Origin: Tubulanus polymorphus
Lineage: Eukaryota > Nemertea > Palaeonemertea > Tubulaniformes > Tubulanidae
DNA: 64,000 bases
Reading direction: 5' to 3'
Assembly: GCF_964204645.1 (NCBI RefSeq)
Contig: NC_134029.1
Coordinates: 17,502,450-17,566,449 of the forward strand
Positions 24,201 through 36,507 of the stretch are shown piece by piece (the stretch's first letter is position 1; each line of letters opens with the position of its first letter). The notes below the pieces were generated by a model. The model was not told the origin of the DNA and did not search any database. It worked only from the letters and a program-made list of their open reading frames with translations. The position numbers and the translations under genes were made by a program.

Positions 24201-26991
24201 AACAACGTCATTGCACAGAGCAGAAATACTGGCGAAAATGAGCTCGGAAATCCGCGGTCGCGTCTCACAGAATCCATTAATGTTCTTTGGCCCTCGGTTT
24301 TCTACGGATGTATCGTCTTTCATAATTTCTAGATTTTTTCCCCGATAACGCATTATATCTCTGTTAACCAAGTACTTATCCCCCAACGCGTTTCACCGAT
24401 TTATCGCAGTCAAACATTGCATTTACATTTGTTTTTGATGAGAAATCTTTTGCTGAATCAAACACTACAAATATTTGTTTTCAGACTGTTATTTTGATTG
24501 CTTGAAGAAACGTTTCTGGGGAATTAAGTTCAAATACAACCGAAAAGCTTCACGTAGACACAGTTATTATTATAGAAGTATTTTGTCTATATAACAAAAG
24601 TAATAACGCAAATTAAAGTGAATTAATTCAGTAGATTTTCCGAGAAAAAAAAACTTCAATACGAACTAAGCAGAAAGACAATCGGCAATAAAATGAATGA
24701 TTCCGTGTATATTTTTTGAGTAATCAAATCTCCTTTGCCATTTCAATAAGGTTGAATAGTGTTGTGATTACGAATGCTCAGCAAAACTAATGGATCACGC
24801 GAACGTTATAAGTTTAGAATCAGTCACTGATATTTCATTATCGACGGGAGAACGCACGAAACCGACGATCGATCGACCACCACCATAGACTGAAAATAAA
24901 TAAAACTTGTTTTTTTTCGGCGCTTATCGATGGATGATAAATCCTTCTTCGTGTACTAGCGAATGATTTCGATAGATAAACAATTTCAAGCTACACAGAA
25001 AAGTGTTAGATAGGAGCACGTTTTCTCGCGGTCGGTGCACATCAATAAATTATGAAATCGGTGGAACTGTTAGTATATACGTTGTATACCTCCGTGCGTA
25101 ACGCTATCAGATATTTGTAATAAATTCCCCCCAAGATCTTCCCGTGAAATCCTATCGGAACTTTTAAACAAAATTAGCCAAAATCAGAACACCTGCCGTG
25201 AATAAACTTTTGAGCGATTCCGATCAATGAACGAAGTATCGGCAATAAACTATTTTAAACTGGCGCCTGTTCGACGTAACTTCGCTGGCATAAACACTCA
25301 ACGGTCGTTTCGTTTGCGACTAATAAGACTTGAAAGGAGTGACATAAAAGTCATGACAGCAAAAAATGTCTCTGAATTTATATTCATTTGAAAGGAATAT
25401 TTTTTTAAAACTAATAACTGCCAACGGTTTACTTCTTCGATTCAGCCCCGGGCATTCGTGAGCTGGATCACTGTTTAAAACTCGTCGTCATGATAAACAT
25501 TCCATTAGATGGATATCTTACACGCATCTTAATTGGCCGTTATGACTTGCCGCAGGGATGGAACATGACGTAAAAACACTTGTTGAATTAGTCGCATAGG
25601 CCTCGCATCTCGGGTCGTTTCTACTCACCCGCGCGTCGGCTTCTTCCGTGCAGCTGACTGCCAGGGATGTATATTGATATATACCTCGTTGTTACCGGGG
25701 GGGGGGGTTCTTATCTGCAAAGTATCTCTTGCTTTCACATTAATTTCACCGATTTGATACTAAACACGCATCGCTCATCGATGGATTCTCATTTGCAATC
25801 AATAAAGTGTCGACTAGGTCCGCACTTAGATAGAGCCATAGCTACTCATTCCTTAATTGACTCGAAAATGTGTTTTTGATGCTGTAGAAAAAAAAGAGCT
25901 TACGATCGAAACAAATACAGCTACCTGGATCTGGTTATAGTGTTGAAATATGATTGCTTTTAAAGCTCCATATGACAAGGCGATTCTTTTTAGAGATTTG
26001 CATCAAAGATATATATCAACGCTGGAACAGAAAAAGATCGTTGGGTCATTTCGACGACTCGCTTATCGTTTGGAATTTGAAAAAAAAATGTCTTGACTTT
26101 GATTTTGAAGTCGGGATTTCTTTGTCTTATACATTAAAGAAAGTTGTTTCTCTAATTCAGCCAAGACATATTTCAAACGGCCAAGTTTTGAAAGACATTT
26201 CAAATAATCCAGACGCTAGCGTCTCTGTGTGTAGCATACCCGCGGGCATTTCACATCTAGCTATATGATTATACTAGGAACTGAGACGCGTCCGTGACAG
26301 TAAAAAGCGTCATCTTGTTACGCGTTATTCGTGCAATGATGAATCAAATTGTGCAAATGATGCACTGCGCAAATGGGGTGAATTCTGCTCGACTGCTGAA
26401 AAATCTCTGATCATCGCAGGACAGAATTGACATCTCGCGCCATCAATTTTCCTCAATATCCGTTTGCTTTGAGGCATGGAAACGGAATCACTCAGCCGTT
26501 ATGTTGCAAATTCACGCCGCCGAAAACGGTCATTGCCCATGGAAAATCTTAAATCAAGCTTCATCACGGTGCCGCCTCGTTTGCTAACTAAGTTGCAATC
26601 CTGGGGTCATAATCCCTTTGAAAAAGGTTGCTTGCATATGCCTCATTTGCTCTATGTAGTAAGAAACACATGCGACGCATCTGGTAATTAACTATTTCAA
26701 ATTGCCCGACTGAAGTTAAGTTACTTTTTAAATACCCCTAGGTATCGAAAAAAACTACTTAAAAATTTAGAATTGAAAATTTGAAAATGAATCAGTCAGA
26801 AGTATAACGGTCGTTTCTAACTAACAACGTATCCTATTCTGTGTTGATTTTCACATCGTATTCATACCTTAATACAAAAATTCATCGGCTAAATTCCACT
26901 CAACCTATAGAATGTTAGTACCCAAAACCGTGGAATTGCGTTAAAAAGCTTTCACGATTGATAAAACACCATATCCGTGTTGAAACGATAA

Positions 26992-27147
26992 TGTAGAGAG
27001 AATCCCACAATAATAATGAATAGTCATAATGATGATAATGTATTCCTGAAGATGGCTATTAGGATAAAGTCGAAACGTTGGATTAACTACTAGCTCCAGT
27101 TACACTTTCGGACAGTTTCTCATTATAATTGTCGGATTCTCTCTACA
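26992..27147. repeat. Foldback of 156 bp with hammerhead-like core motifs
   Basis: Arms 26992-27019 and 27120-27147 are 28-bp inverted repeats with two mismatches (TGTAGAGAGAATCC...). Between them lies CTGAAGATGGCTATTAGGAT followed by AAAGTCGAAACGTTGG, resembling the CUGANGA and GAAAC boxes of hammerhead ribozymes that Penelope-like elements carry. Stem III and a proper cleavage triplet do not pair well by eye. It lies 57 bp upstream of GPCR exon 2. Confidence 0.5.
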
Positions 27148-27204
27148 TTTCATTTGTATCCTTTCAATTTCTTATGAAACTGTTTATATTTGATATCATT
27201 TCAG

Positions 27205-27925
27205 GTACATTGCAATAGTCCATCCGATCAAGGCACATATCATGTGCAGCAAGAAGAGAATTCTAGCTGTTATAGCATGTATCTGGCCGCTTGCCATAAT
27301 TTGCTGTTTACCGAACGGTTTGTATTTGGTAACCACGCAACACCAGGAGTACGTATACTGCCTTCTGGTATTTCCCGGACATGAAATTACATCTATGATG
27401 ATCTACAAGTATTCGGAAAGCATTTTATTCTATGTGATTCCGCTTGTCGTGCAGATAACGCTGTACTCGATCATCGGATTCCAACTTTTCGCCGGCACTG
27501 AGAAACTACACCGACGCCGTACGACCAAATCGGAAAATGGCGTCGAAAAAATGATCGTGTCTGATGCCATCAAAGCCCGAAAAGGTGTCGTTAAAATGCT
27601 CGTCGTGTGTATCGTCGTGTACTTTTTCTGTTATTCGCCGAATCAGATATTAATTTTGTACAATACTTTCGCTGACAAACCTTTCCACCACACGTGGAAT
27701 TTCAAAGCGTTTACGCTGGCGCTGGTGACGATGAACAGCGCCGCCAATCCGATTATGTACAGCATATTCAGTCAGAACTTTCGTCGGAAATTCAAGAAAG
27801 TGATTATGTGCGGTTTCGGGACAAAGAACAATAAAAAGGCAACGAATATGGATTCGTTTGGTGGTTCGCGAGCCAACACAACCAGATTCACAAGTCTTAA
27901 AACGTCTACTGTGACAGAAATGTAA
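27205..27925 (+). CDS. Peptide-type class A GPCR, exon 2
   Basis: Continues the receptor begun at 12784. The acceptor ATTTCAG ends at 27204 and the exon's first G completes the Arg codon. It encodes the Tyr of ERY (Y130), TM4 with W156, ECL2 with C181 (disulphide partner of C104), TM5 with P208 (YVIPLV), a basic ICL3, TM6 with FFCYSPNQ (P274), TM7 with NPIMY at 310-314, an amphipathic helix 8 (FRRKFKK) and a Ser/Thr-rich tail to TAA 27925. All class A landmarks are present and no stop interrupts them. Nothing in the tail suggests a lipid-anchor site beyond Cys in VIMCG. Confidence 0.92.
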
Positions 27926-28981
27926 CGTTAATCGTCGTTTGGCTAATTGGTGCCAAGAAGACATTGTTTGTAAAGTCGATTGATGTCATCAATAATTTTC
28001 CCAGATGTCTGTCGTATGCCTAACTGACTATCATACGTGTAACTGCAGTTCTGTATAATATTTTATAAATAATGGATAGCTGTATATTTCTTTCTGTTTG
28101 GTTTGACGTCATGAAAACGGTTTTAGATTTTTCAATCATTATAAGATTTAGATTGCAATATCTTTGTTATGCATGTATGTACACGATCGAGTATCTTTGT
28201 GATTGAACTACGTAGAATTCCAAAATTGTACGTTAAATTCTACTCTTAAATCCAGAAATAGTTAATTTCACTTATCTAATAGTTGTAAAAGCTCGAAATT
28301 AAGCGTTCAGGGTGTATTCTAAAACTCTAGACTTATCTCGCGGACGGCTCCACCAGTGAGTAAGAATTCGTTCATTTTCAACTCCAAAATTTTTTCATGT
28401 TTATCAAATTCATCCCACTACTGTGGAACTATGTCCAAGGGATATTTAAACCTTATACCATAGTGAAACTGTGTACTAAGTAAATACTCTTATTACGTCT
28501 AAATCAACATAAGCCACTGAGCTTCACAATTTAGTGTTTATCTACAACTTTCTGACTTGTTTCAGGGGCCGGTTCCAGATATAAGACCTGGAATTCTGCC
28601 TCGATGTAACTCGAGCTCATTTTGGCCAATCTAATCTGTTATGACAAAATTAAGTTATTTAGTATTATCGGACAATGTTGTTGTAATGTCCGAAAATAAA
28701 GGACGATGATGTTATTATACCAGTGAGATTGTTTGGTGATTTGTTTTTCATTAATAATTTTGTTTTAGTCTGAATTCATCTATGAATGCATTTTGTTCCA
28801 TTTCTAGCTCACGATATTAAGATTTAGTTCCATAACATATTTATGTTTTTAATGTTAAAGTTACATATCTAAAATCGATATATTGCTGCTAAAAGCTTTC
28901 GAGAGAGGTTCTGTTAAGCCTTGGCCATCGATGAATTCTTTATTTCTAAAACGTTCTCTCAAAGTAGTCTAATTAACAGAA
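27926..28981. other. 3' flank between two GPCR genes
   Basis: AT-rich, presumably the 3' UTR of the two-exon receptor and the upstream region of the next. A GAAAATAAAGG at about 28690 could be a poly(A) signal of an interspersed element (GGGGCCGGTTCCAG phrase at 28565). Confidence 0.4.
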
Positions 28982-29974
28982 ATGGATTCGGTGAACAATG
29001 CAACGACGTCAGCACAGCCCGGCGCTTATAGGGCGATGTTAATCGTGTGTATCATTTACGCTTCGGTTTTAATGGTGTTTGGAACGATAGGTAATTTTGT
29101 TACGTTGATAATTCTACCCCGATTGCGTAGAAATATCGATGTGCGCAGCCTACAATATCTAATGCCGCTAGCGGTTTTTGATACTATCGCGTTGTGGGGA
29201 ATGGGTATTTTCGGTGTCCAAATGCTCGCGTTTACGACAATGACTACATTACCCATAAACTTCACATTTTCTACTATATCCTGTCGTTTAATTATGAAAA
29301 TGTTTGTATTCGGTATTGGATCGTCGGCGTGGATCATTTTACTGTTTCCATAGAACGAGGATTGGCGATTTCGTTTCCGCTGATGGTTATGTTTCAGTTA
29401 ACCCCGACGAAACGTCGAATCCTTCTCGTTACGGCGATAGTGTTCATATTCTGTTACAGTTCTCCTTTTTTTCCTCCAAGGTGGCACCATCGTTTATGAT
29501 ATCGACGGAAGACATCTTTGCGATTATGATAAGAATAACATCACCGCACTACCAGCAGCTATTCTACTCATCGTAATCAATTACTTTATCCCCTGGTGTA
29601 GCTGTGTTGCCGGAATTGTCATGATTTCCATCGGGGTATTGCGAAGTCAACATCGACGCCGAGGCATGTGCAGCGAATCTTTCAAAACGGTGAACGCAAA
29701 AACGAAAGAAAATCGTTGTTTGCAAAATCTGGTTATGGTAGTCGTTGTCTATTTTATATTTGTGACGCCATATTCATTGTCTGTTCTGAATTTGTTTGTT
29801 TTTCTTCCACTCGGGTGGGAAATTATGTCGCCATCTGGAACGGTTTTCTATAATAATGCAACGGCAATATTTTCAATCGGTAACAACGCACTGAATGTTT
29901 TAATTTACGCTTTCAATCTGTCCCCGTTCCGTTTAGAGCTATTGAAATTGCTACGAATCTATAAATCTTCTTGA
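28982..29974 (+). pseudogene. Intronless class A GPCR with two opposite frameshifts
   Basis: From ATG 28982 the frame gives an N-terminus with an NATT sequon, TM1 (GTIGNFVTLIIL), TM2 and TM3 up to SAWII near 29340. There it slips one frame (missing base at TTTT) into SIERGLAISFPL (ERG in place of DRY), TM4 and CYSSPFF. A second slip at a run of 7 T's (29466-29472) returns to the first frame, giving an ECL2 with a Cys, TM5, a basic ICL3, TM6 (VTPYSL) and TM7 (NALNVLIYAF, N-x-x-x-Y) to TGA at 29974. The net length, 993 bases, is a multiple of three. Both lesions are one-base homopolymer changes, so either a recent pseudogene or assembly error. It is a divergent orphan-type receptor, related in style to the one at 35308. 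Confidence 0.75.
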
Positions 29975-30074
29975 AAACGTCGTATCATGAAAACTCTCCG
30001 TGTATTGAAACGAATCCACATTCTTATCAGATACGTGTGCGCATTACTATAAACTTTACCAACTGTGAAGACTA

Positions 30075-30080
30075 AATAAA
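30075..30080 (+). promoter_or_regulatory. Poly(A) signal AATAAA
   Basis: A canonical hexamer about 100 bp after the stop of the 28982 receptor, in the correct orientation. Confidence 0.5.
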
Positions 30081-30439
30081 CGACGTCAATGCGCAGAATC
30101 CATAATTTTACTCAATGATTTATTTTCCGTCTCATATAACTGCGATTAACTTCAAAAATGGAAACAACGCGTTTTAAAACAAGTTTTCTTAATGTAAAGT
30201 TATAATATATGATCTTCATTTGATTAAACATTTAATATAATTATTCTTAGCGTAACACGTAGCGGATATCAAACAATAGATCTTTGCAAGATATAAAAAT
30301 GTGTCCAAACACACCGAATATCCTTAGTTTCAAGTGACTGGTGCATTCCAGAATTTCTAGCTTATAATACATTAAACTTGAATTCTGACTATAGCAACAG
30401 TTTAGCAACGTTTGACATTATGCCATTATGACATTAAAG

Positions 30440-31372
30440 ATCTATATCGACGATCGTGAAATTGAACGTGTCCACACTTGGTAGTCTACCGATTTTTTGG
30501 GGGTTTAAATAGAGGAAAAACTGTCATGGGATGATCACATAAAATCTATATGTAAAAAAGTGTCACGTTGTGTTGGCGTTCTTCATCGTGTTAAACACAA
30601 GTTTTCTTCCAATTCTTTACATACCTTGTATTTATCCTTAATAGTGCCATATCTTCAATATTGTAACATTGTTTGGGGAAGAACTACTGATTATAAACTG
30701 CATCCATTAACAATTCTACAAAAACGTGCTGTCCGTTTGGTCAGCAAATCCCATTATTTAGAACACACTGATTCTATTTTTGTTCGGTTAAATATACTAA
30801 AAATTAAGAATATTAACAAACTCCAACTAGCTTTATTTTGTACATAAATTCGTCAATTAAAAATTGCCTAGGACCTTAAACAACTATTGGAACTTCAATT
30901 ATCAAATTCATAATAAACCTACGCGTAATAGATTTAGAGTAAGATTGCCTCATTTTAGAACTGTAACTAGAAAATCTTGTGTCAAAATATCCGGTCCCCT
31001 ATTATGGAATACTCTATCAGAATCAATTCGAACTATTCAAAGCGAACCTGCCTTTAAGCGTACCTAAATAAAATCATTATTCAACACTTTGTAAATTTCC
31101 ATTCTATACAAACCTATGTTAATGTGAAATATGTAAAACATTTTTTTTTTCTTTTCGCCTGTTAATTACTTGTGTGCATGATGTGTGAGTGTGATGAATG
31201 CGGTGTGGGGTGTGGATGCTTCTGGGTGATACGGCTTAGATAGACGGTTTCTCAGTCTATCCGTGTAGCCCCATTATCCTGTTACTTTTTCCTTCGTTTC
31301 ATCAAACTCATTATATCGTCCAATAATGTAACATCGTAATGAAAATAAATTTCAATTTCAATTTCAATTATG
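30440..31372 (+). mobile_element. CR1/L2-like LINE 3' fragment
   Basis: It begins near an IERV-like phrase and reads SWDDHIKSICKKVSR, GVLHRVKHKF, LIVPYLQYCNIVWG, LQKRAVRLVS, NILKIKNINKLQLALF, then after a frameshift NYWNFNYQIHNKPTRN and VKISGPLLWNTLSE. This is the region after the RT palm of CR1/L2 ORF2. The 3' end carries AATAAATTTCAATTTCAATT, a TTTCAA hexamer tail. Damaged by frameshifts and 5'-truncated. Same family type as 14531-15290, in the opposite orientation. Confidence 0.82.
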
Positions 31373-32095
31373 TACTATATATTGATACAAATACTGAATA
31401 ATATTATTTTTATTATATCTCACATATTGTATATGTTGTAAATATCGTGTTTTTTCCAGCTCAACGAGCGTTGTACACCTCGGTACGAAATAAAGAAATA
31501 ATGTCAAATCAAGTCGGAACTTTTAACACGCTGAATGAACACACACTACTCAGATAATGCCTAAAATTGGAATCACACCAAAATTGTATAAAGAGATTTT
31601 AATTATCTCCTTACGTAAAACAAACCACGAAGAATCGTTTCCTAGGGCTTCACATCATAAGAGGCAATGCAGTGTGTGCATGAATTAAGAGACATAGACC
31701 TAGCTATGTGAGTTTCGATTTATTCAAAATGATTTCTCCGGAGCCAGGTTCAGACAACGCGAATATTTTGGTGAAGCCATTATACATTATCTCATCCCTC
31801 GTGGCCTCTATGGAACATAATAACTATTGACTGGATACGTATCTCCCTGCGCATTTTGGCTATTTATTCAATCACTTCCTTCCAATTATTTCGTCTAAAC
31901 AAGTTTCAACGAGTGAAACGTGTTAAGTTATAGGTTTTGATAATGTAAGTTTTGGAGATATTTCCATTATTAAACCTTCAGCACGCGTTTCATCATTGCA
32001 AACATATTACAACGTAGTACGAAAGCGAAAAGAGAGAAAATAGGTAGTGCATGTATCGAAAAAAACACAGGTTTCAAAACTATTATCAAAATACA
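31373..32095. other. Non-coding, possible second LINE tail
   Basis: GAAATAAAGAAATAATGTCA at about 31488 resembles another LINE 3' end. Nothing else is recognised. Confidence 0.35.
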
Positions 32096-32099
32096 ATTC

Positions 32100-32520
32100 A
32101 ATTGAATTCAATAATATTTTTATTGTACTAATTATCCTTTCGGGTCGAGATGTACAGAGTGATATTTACAAATAGTATTTACAAAACATAAATATTTAAC
32201 ATTAATATGACAATAAGAAGAACAACAGTAGTTTCTTGTTAGTTACCAGAGTCTAGGATTTCAAAGCCTTTAGAGATGTATTCCGCAAATGTAGTTCTTT
32301 CTTTGCGAGAAGCTTTTTTGGTTTGGTCGTCCCAATTTGGAGCATCCGGGTATATACAACTCACGGTATATACAACTCACTGCTCTGTTTAGGTCATATC
32401 TAATTTCTTTAAGTCGTGAGCATTCTATTACGAAATGAAACTCATCTTCAATGGCATTACAATATTGGCACAATCTATTCTCTCTCGGCAAGTTGGTATA
32501 TCTGATATACAACTAAAACA
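32100..32520 (-). mobile_element. LINE 3' fragment with zinc knuckle
   Basis: The minus-strand frame 32512-32270 contains RENRLCQYCNAIEDEFHFVI followed by ECSRLKEIR, the C-x2-C-x8-H-x4-C knuckle found at the C-terminus of many non-LTR ORF2 proteins. The 3' UTR runs to a short ATTCAA-type tail near 32100. It probably belongs to the same broad family as 8925-9434, which ends upstream of this domain. There is a small internal tandem duplication (TATACAACTCACGG) at 32350-32378. Confidence 0.7.
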
Positions 32521-32689
32521 ACCGGTTGCAAATTTGCAGATTATAATCAGCTATTGGACATAGCTGTCGGCTATCGTTTATAATACTCATAGGTCAGGCT
32601 CAGGAGGCAATGAATCAACGATGTTTACATAATTGGGCTCAAGATGTCTCGAGGTAAAAAAATTCTTTTTCAGTTAAAATCGAGATCAT

Positions 32690-33420
32690 ATGAGTAGTAA
32701 ACTAGGCCGTAAACTAGGGCTCCAGGGACACCATGCCCACATGGGAAATGGTTTGAAATGTTAATCTGACAATATTCAATGCTCCCTGGTGAACATATAC
32801 ACGAACCATTGACATTGGCGTTCATCGTAATGATAGTAAACTGGAGTAATGAATGATTTTATTTGGCCCAAAACTTCAAACTGAACGATTTATTGGCAGT
32901 GGAATTTAGTCGGCTCATGCCCTTGGAGACCATACGAACTTTGATAACCTGTACCCGTGTGCTATTCTAACTGGAGCATTGAGCATTCTGTAAAACTGTT
33001 TTGATGCAGTGAGAGTCTATAATTAGAATTCCTGCTCAATGATCGGCTGAAATTGTATCTGCCTCCGTTTGATCCGCCTGTAAATATTTTCACACGCGTT
33101 CATAGCCATTGTACTAGTTTAGTTTATACCATGATTGACTAACACACCGATTTCAAGGCGACAACATAGTTTTGGAGATATGTCAATCCAAATTCCATGT
33201 GAGATTGTATCTTATGACATTGTTAAAAATATTATATAACATCAAGTCTATAAGTTAAAACCGTGCTGCCTACAAAAAACCTTTTCCATCTGCGAATGGG
33301 GACTGATGACAATAAGATTGTGTGACAATTCTGATTGGTTCGAAATTGACCTGTATGGTCGAAAAAAGTCAAAGGATGGCATCTTGTGTTGATATGTAAT
33401 GGGTACTGGGGCGATACAAA
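32690..33420 (-). repeat. Dispersed repeat family S, copy 1 (minus)
   Basis: Read on the minus strand, phrases GTGGGCATGGTGTCCCTGGA and TTGTCATCAGTCCCCATTCG plus AGATGGAAAAG match 47690-47740 and 47325-47355 on the plus strand. No protein is encoded. Confidence 0.6.
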
Positions 33421-33429
33421 CATAAATGA

Positions 33430-35307
33430 AAGATCATGATGATTAAATGAAGCGATTTCAGATATGCTTCAAATTGCTGATTTGGCGAACAACAATGACC
33501 ACAGTCAGACCAATTGTTTGGCTACTTATGTGTCTACAGTGTATCTCAGGAAAAATATTATCTAAGCTTTATGATTAATCATTCATTACCTATGATATCA
33601 ATAAATTTGGGGGTAGGTTAATAGACCTAGCTGGATGTTTGCTCAGGATGGAATGTTGAAATGCAATAATAAGTCATGCATGGCTGAGCACTACCGCGTT
33701 TCTGAATGATCATGAAAATGGAGTCGAACCAAAAACAAGAAATATGGATCGTTTCATCGTGTACTTGTATCGATAAACGGCCAACTGCCGTTTGAAACTT
33801 ATCAAATCAAAAGGCAGATTTTTCTTAATACAATTGTTGGTCCTCTTTACTAATTAAGCTGCTCCAGAACTAGACTCCTACTGGTGGTGTTTTGAATCCT
33901 TGGTTTAACAATTCCCCACAAATGAAATATGACAAGGAGATCCGGTGATTCGGTGATTTTAAATTAGTTGAGTTTCCATATTTCATAACGAATTTATCAT
34001 TAGTATCATGCAAAATTATACGTATTGTACATAGATCTTACGGTGTACGGAAATAATGTACCAGGTTATATTTTCCCAGTTGTATCAGCACAGTTTGAAT
34101 TGTAGAAATATTACACAAATCAGTAATTTCTTTTAAAATACAAAAATTGGGAGAGACAACTTTCATTGAAACGCTCTTTAAGATCGAGAAAAGGGGAGTT
34201 TTACCTATACCATAGATTGTGTTAGCCATATAGGGGAATCTTATATGTAAGCGATCAATTTCTACGGGATCTTTACCGCTAACCATCGTTAGACAGTTTG
34301 GCTTCCTTCTATAAGGCTAAGCTATGCGGGGTTGATTTTGAATAAAATAATTAGTCCTAACAACTACACACTTCACATTCAGATTTAACTGCATAGTCGA
34401 AATCCTCCTCATAATAGCGATGATTAATGTTAGAAATAGGTCATTCGTAAATAATCTTTGGTATTATTGTTTGTTATGTAATTCCTTCGCGGATGTTGCT
34501 GACTTTATTGATGCCCTTATCGTGATATCGCTAGATAATATCTGTCTATTTATTAACGATTCGAATACAAGTGACAATATAATTATCTTGCCCCAGACTG
34601 ATATCGACGTTACGTTTCAATATAAGGGCAAAGCTCGGCACCAGTGTATATAGTTTTACGATGCTTTACGAGTGGTGTTGATCAACAATTTTGTCCAGTT
34701 CCTGGTAATTCTTAGGGATCATGGTCAAAGTTGTAGTGTTCATGGAAAACGTCGAAACGTGGAGGATTATCCGATAAACAAGTACGGAGACTGTACGTGT
34801 AAGACACGTCTATATAAGCAACTTTAAGACGGGTCATTGTTATGATCAGCGAGCATCCTCAGGTAAAATAGCTCGTCTGCGATATGGAAATTCCAATACG
34901 TTTGTATTTCGAATGTTTGACTTACGAGCGGTAGTGAGATACTTCTTCGCACTTTTAAGCTTATCAGTTTAGACGCTCGTTTAAATTCAGTTAGTGATTC
35001 CTGCTCACGTGCAACGGAAGATAATTATTTCGGACTGACTGGAATTCCACATTTTGGATGATACATATTTTCTATTTATCCGCCGGATAAAACGTACGCG
35101 GAAACTACAAATCGACGCAGGAAAACCATTAAACTATACCAGGACATTTAGTATCTAGGACGTGGAACGTTATCAGTCATTAATGTTTGCCAAGTCATTA
35201 CAGCAACTACTTACGAGCTTTAATATAAAGAAAACCCGGGAGTCGGTGTGTGATACAATTTAACTGGTATTGATAAGCTTAGGTGAATTACGAATGGTTA
35301 AATAGAA
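33430..35307. other. Non-coding upstream of GPCR
   Basis: Short open frames near 34038-34286 and 34420-34653 have no recognisable product. The last few hundred bases are the presumed promoter and 5' UTR of the receptor starting at 35308; no clear TATA element could be assigned. Confidence 0.4.
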
Positions 35308-36507
35308 ATGGAATACTATTCTATCGGTAATAGTTCAGACCCTGGCGTCGACGGAAGTGGCAAAAGTACGGAAATATGGAGAATGGCGCCAATGACACCG
35401 ATAATGCGAAACGACACAAACAACTTGTCGATAGTAATGTCCCCGAACTCGACAACGTGCGATCAGTTTCTAAACGCAGAAGCCGTGATAGCAGCCGTGG
35501 AATACTACGTACCACCGATTGTCCTCACTATAGGTCTGATCGGCAATACGCTTAGTTTTTTCGTTATGATAAGACCATGGAATCGACGGAATAGTACGTG
35601 TTTTTTCATGGCAGCGTTGGCCATTGCGGACAATCTAGTTTTACTCTGTTGGCTATTACAATGGCTACTCGACTATTATATCGGTGCAATTTTGACCACG
35701 TGGCTGTGTAAGAGTAGGAAATATCTGGTGATGACTATGTTCAGGATATCGGCATGGATTATAGTCGCTATGACAATTGATAAAGCGATAGCCGTCAACT
35801 TTCCAATCAAATCGACGCGAATTTGTACATCGAAATATGCTAAAATTGAAGTAATTGTTTTAACTATACTTCTTTTGGTAACGAATGCTCAATATCTGGT
35901 TATTTCGGACATTGTATTCTTTCAAGCGACCGGCAAACGTCAATGCGTGTTTGTCCACGCGACGCCAAGTGCCCTTCAAATAATTAACCTCACAGGTTTA
36001 CTTTCCGGAACTATTCTTCCCATTTGTTTCATAGTAATTGCTAATTTGTGCATCGTATTTGGCATAAATCGGGCCAGAAAACGAGGCATGAACTTAGGAC
36101 TGCGGAGACCGAGTCGAGTTCACGAGGCACGAATGACCCGTTCACTGCTGCTGGTATCGTGTGCTTTCTTACTATTTGTGTCACCGTTCAGAATACTAAT
36201 ACTCGTCAAAGATGAAATGACCCTTACAAAGTGTACAACTAATGCCGAGATAATGGCCATACTTTCGGCAATATTCAGAAGTTTTCTATTCGTAAATAGC
36301 GCCGTCAATTTCATCCTCTACTGTATCGGTGGCGGAACAAAGTTCAGATTAGAATTGCGTGACATCCTTAGACTTCCATTAGGTGGCGGGAAAAGGAAAT
36401 CAGGTCGTAATGGCGGACATCTACCTGGCCAACGAACGCTATCAGCAAGTTCGGTATCAACAAGCATCACCCGAACTCGATCACCAACTACAACTTCACT
36501 CGTATGA
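35308..36507 (+). CDS. Intronless class A orphan-type GPCR, intact
   Basis: A 399-residue receptor in one exon. The extracellular N-terminus has sequons at N8, N35, N39 and N47. TM1 has GN (79-80), TM2 LAIAD (D108), the TM3 start C134, and TM3 ends IDKAIAV: DKA (158-160) replaces DRY, so the Arg lock is a Lys. ECL2 has C213, TM5 P238 (ILPIC), TM6 VSPF (P293) and TM7 NFILY (334-338), a variant of NPxxY with Phe for Pro. The C-tail is basic then Ser/Thr-rich, with phosphorylation potential. Length is normal. Variant DRY and NPxxY motifs are common in expanded lophotrochozoan receptor groups often labelled FMRFamide- or TRH-receptor-like; the ligand is unknown. No lesions, so probably functional. 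Confidence 0.92.
   Translation: MEYYSIGNSSDPGVDGSGKSTEIWRMAPMTPIMRNDTNNLSIVMSPNSTTCDQFLNAEAVIAAVEYYVPPIVLTIGLIGNTLSFFVMIRPWNRRNSTCFFMAALAIADNLVLLCWLLQWLLDYYIGAILTTWLCKSRKYLVMTMFRISAWIIVAMTIDKAIAVNFPIKSTRICTSKYAKIEVIVLTILLLVTNAQYLVISDIVFFQATGKRQCVFVHATPSALQIINLTGLLSGTILPICFIVIANLCIVFGINRARKRGMNLGLRRPSRVHEARMTRSLLLVSCAFLLFVSPFRILILVKDEMTLTKCTTNAEIMAILSAIFRSFLFVNSAVNFILYCIGGGTKFRLELRDILRLPLGGGKRKSGRNGGHLPGQRTLSASSVSTSITRTRSPTTTSLV

Larger units (their letters stand above)
13170..27204 (+). other. 14 kb intron of the GPCR gene
   Basis: GT-AG intron (GTGAGT...TTTCAG) of phase 2. It holds the LINE tail, MITE, R copy 2 and foldback listed separately. Open frames at 15538-15858, 23450-23770 and 25954-26268 (about 105 aa each) have no family resemblance and are taken as chance. 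The 18.2-26.9 kb part is otherwise featureless, apart from a 36-bp tandem duplication at about 19945-20030 and a poly-G run near 25698-25708. Confidence 0.8.

Noticed and set aside
25954-26268. 104-aa open frame in the GPCR intron
   Set aside because: Hydrophilic, no motif; treated as chance.
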